A stretch of DNA of 7,568 bases, from NCBI GenBank assembly GCA_945901665.1, contig CAMDLJ010000120.1, positions 1-7,568 on the forward strand, in the 5' to 3' direction. Shown in pieces: positions 6,142 to 7,568 of this stretch. The stretch is from Bordetella parapertussis (GTDB taxonomy: Bacteria > Pseudomonadota > Gammaproteobacteria > Burkholderiales > Burkholderiaceae). Within the stretch, counting starts at the first letter, position 1. Every line of letters begins with the position of its first letter. The position numbers and the translations under genes are program-made. Under the pieces are notes generated by a model, which searched no databases, was not told the DNA's origin, and was given only the letters and a program-made list of their open reading frames with translations.

Positions 6142-7446
6142 TCACAACTGGCGCGTGTCGACCACGCGCTTGGCCTTGCCCATGCTGCGCTCAACACCGC
6201 CTTCGGCGCGCAACTCGATATCGGCGCTGGTGCCCACATAGGCCTTGATGTCGTGCTGCAACTGTTGGGCAGCGGCTTGGGCTGCGCTGCCTTGCGGATC
6301 CACGCCAGCTCGGGTTTCAATCACCACCTTGAGTTCATCGAGCGAACCGTTGCGGCTGAGCACGCACTGGTAGTGCGGTGACAAAGCGGCATGCTTGAGC
6401 AACAACTCTTCAATTTGGGTGGGAAACACATTCACCCCGCGCACGATCATCATGTCATCGCTGCGGCCGGTGATTTTTTCCAAGCGGCGCATGGTGCGCG
6501 CAGTGCCGGGCAACAAACGCGTGAGGTCACGGGTGCGGTAGCGGATGATGGGCAAGGCCTCTTTGGTCAGGCTGGTGAACACCAGTTCGCCAAACTCACC
6601 ATCGGCCACCGGCTCGCCGGTATCCGGGTTGATCACCTCGGGGTAAAAATGGTCTTCCCAAATGGTCGGACCGTCTTTGGTTTCGACACACTCGCTGGCC
6701 ACGCCCGGACCCATGACTTCGCTCAGGCCGTAAATGTCCACCGCATCCAAACCCATGCGTTGCTCAATGGCACGGCGCATGTCGTTGGTCCAGGGTTCGG
6801 CCCCAAAAATGCCAATGCGCAAGGAGCTGTCTGCGGGTACCAAACCTTGGCGCTCAAATTCATCGGCAATCGCCAACATATAACTGGGCGTGACCATGAT
6901 GATGTCGGGCTTGAAGTCGGTGATGAGTTGCACCTGGCGCTCGGTTTGTCCGCCGCCAAAAGGCACCACGGTGAGGCCGAGTTTTTCTGCGCCATAGTGC
7001 GCGCCCAAACCGCCCGTGAACAAGCCATAGCCATAGCTCACATGCACCATGTCGCCCGGGCGCGCGCCCGCCGCGCGGATGCTGCGCGCCACCAGGTGTG
7101 CCCAGGTGTCGATGTCGTTGCGGGTGTAGCCCACCACCGTGGGTTTTCCGGTGGTGCCACTGGAGGCGTGGATGCGGGCGCACTGCGCGCGTGGCACGGC
7201 AAACATGCCGTAGGGGTAGCTGTCGCGCAGATCCAGCTTGGTGGTGAAGGGAAAGCGCGCCAAATCGGTGAGGCTTTGGCAATCGCTGGGGTGCACACCG
7301 GCCGCATCAAACTTGGCTTTGTAGACTGGTGAGTTGGCATAGGCGTGCTGCAAGGTCGACTGCAAGCGCTTGAGTTGCAAGCCGCGCAACTCGTCCACGC
7401 TGGCGTGCTCTATGGGCTCATGGGCAAAGGCGTGTGAGGTGTTCAT
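6142..7446 (-). CDS. paaK: Phenylacetate-CoA ligase
   Basis: This 434-residue cytosolic enzyme is of normal length for PaaK and belongs to the adenylate-forming superfamily. It activates phenylacetate with ATP and CoA to phenylacetyl-CoA, AMP and PPi, the entry step of aerobic phenylacetate degradation. The phosphate-binding loop is SSGTTGKPT (95-103). DIYGLSEVMGPGVASEC (237-253) is the adenylate-binding region typical of PaaK, YRTRD (303-307) contains the ribose-binding Asp307, and RGVNVFPTQIEELLL (336-350) leads into the C-terminal lid. Lys424 in SMGKAKRV is the likely catalytic lysine. The ATG at 7446 overlaps the stop of the upstream paaI-like gene, which supports both this start and a shared operon. 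Substrate preference between phenylacetate and related aromatic acids cannot be settled from sequence. Confidence 0.95.
   Translation of the reverse strand: MNTSHAFAHEPIEHASVDELRGLQLKRLQSTLQHAYANSPVYKAKFDAAGVHPSDCQSLTDLARFPFTTKLDLRDSYPYGMFAVPRAQCARIHASSGTTGKPTVVGYTRNDIDTWAHLVARSIRAAGARPGDMVHVSYGYGLFTGGLGAHYGAEKLGLTVVPFGGGQTERQVQLITDFKPDIIMVTPSYMLAIADEFERQGLVPADSSLRIGIFGAEPWTNDMRRAIEQRMGLDAVDIYGLSEVMGPGVASECVETKDGPTIWEDHFYPEVINPDTGEPVADGEFGELVFTSLTKEALPIIRYRTRDLTRLLPGTARTMRRLEKITGRSDDMMIVRGVNVFPTQIEELLLKHAALSPHYQCVLSRNGSLDELKVVIETRAGVDPQGSAAQAAAQQLQHDIKAYVGTSADIELRAEGGVERSMGKAKRVVDTRQL
6151..6169. repeat. GC-rich inverted repeat inside the 3' end of paaK
   Basis: GCGCGTG (6151-6157) and CACGCGC (6163-6169) are perfect complements around the loop TCGAC. 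In the M61 transcript this stem would form about 30 bases after the stop codon; in paaK mRNA it lies in the last codons (for VVDTR). There is no T-run on either side, so it is not a standard intrinsic terminator. It could mark or protect the 3' ends of both converging messages, or be a chance result of the conserved C-terminal codons. Confidence 0.45.
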
Positions 7447-7568
7447 GGGTTCACCACCGTTCCAGGTATTTGCGCGCTTTTGCCGCGAAACAAGGCCACG
7501 GTCTCGCCACGCTGGTTGGTCACTTTCACATCGTAAATACCGTGCCGCCCCGACAGCACCTGCTCCAC
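7443..7568 (-). CDS. paaI: PaaI-type acyl-CoA thioesterase (5' part cut by window edge)
   Basis: The frame is open from the right edge to TGA at 7445-7443 and gives the last 41 residues. A hotdog-fold PaaI is usually about 140-150 residues, so roughly the first 100 are outside. The visible tail, GRHGIYDVKVTNQRGETVALFRGKSAQI, has the pattern of the final two beta strands of PaaI (GxxGxYDVxV...VALFRGxS). PaaI hydrolyses hydroxylated phenylacetyl-CoA by-products and so rescues trapped CoA. The stop codon overlaps the paaK start as ATGA, which points to translational coupling in a paa operon that continues to the right. The catalytic residues lie outside, so the identification rests on the C-terminal pattern and the neighbour. 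Confidence 0.85.
   Translation of the reverse strand: MEQVLSGRHGIYDVKVTNQRGETVALFRGKSAQIPGTVVNP

Noticed and set aside
6391..7332. Plus-strand open frame of 313 codons opposite paaK
   Set aside because: It is antisense to an enzyme with complete adenylation motifs and has no recognisable domain or start signal.
1..7568. Search for a defence system, toxin-antitoxin pair, CRISPR array, insertion sequence, integration site or tRNA
   Set aside because: No direct repeat arrays, terminal inverted repeats, transposase or integrase motifs, or cloverleaf-like segments were seen. Every stretch longer than about 110 bases is accounted for by a recognised gene.

Overview
The window looks like an ordinary chromosomal stretch of a betaproteobacterium of the order Burkholderiales, most likely family Comamonadaceae (Limnohabitans/Rhodoferax-like). 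This is inferred from moderately high GC, heavy use of TTG and CAA codons, the style of the UbiH-like, DsbC, DUF3429 and M61 proteins, and the presence of an aerobic phenylacetate cluster. It holds eight protein genes, two of them cut by the window edges. I see no RNA gene, mobile element, CRISPR array or prophage sequence, and coding density is very high.

Left part, minus strand (1-1891): a MOSC-domain (YcbX/mARC-like) molybdenum-cofactor protein is followed by ychF, the conserved P-loop ATPase, whose C-terminal TGS domain lies beyond the left edge. The 110-bp gap between them carries a -10-like box, a 12-bp perfect palindrome, a small leader hairpin and a good ribosome binding site, so ychF probably has its own promoter.

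Centre, plus strand (1973-6120): four genes are packed head to tail. They encode a UbiH/COQ6-family FAD monooxygenase, a periplasmic DsbC-type disulfide isomerase, a small DUF3429 membrane protein and a cytoplasmic M61 peptidase with a PDZ domain. The junctions are a 4-base ATGA overlap, a 3-base gap and a 6-base gap, so they are probably one operon. The first gene diverges from the MOSC gene across 81 bp. It has a TAGAAT box so close to its ATG that the transcript may be nearly leaderless.

Right part, minus strand (6142-7568): the 3' end of a PaaI-type thioesterase gene overlaps the start of paaK (phenylacetate-CoA ligase) by ATGA. These are the tail of a phenylacetate degradation operon entering from the right. 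paaK converges on the M61 gene with only 21 bp between the stop codons, and a GC-rich inverted repeat lies inside the 3' end of paaK.

The gene content is mostly housekeeping and catabolic. I found no convincing new biological system. The points most worth a second look are the uncharacterised DUF3429 gene embedded in a DsbC/M61 operon, the unusual flavoprotein motifs, the apparent leaderless start and the tight convergent 3' junction.
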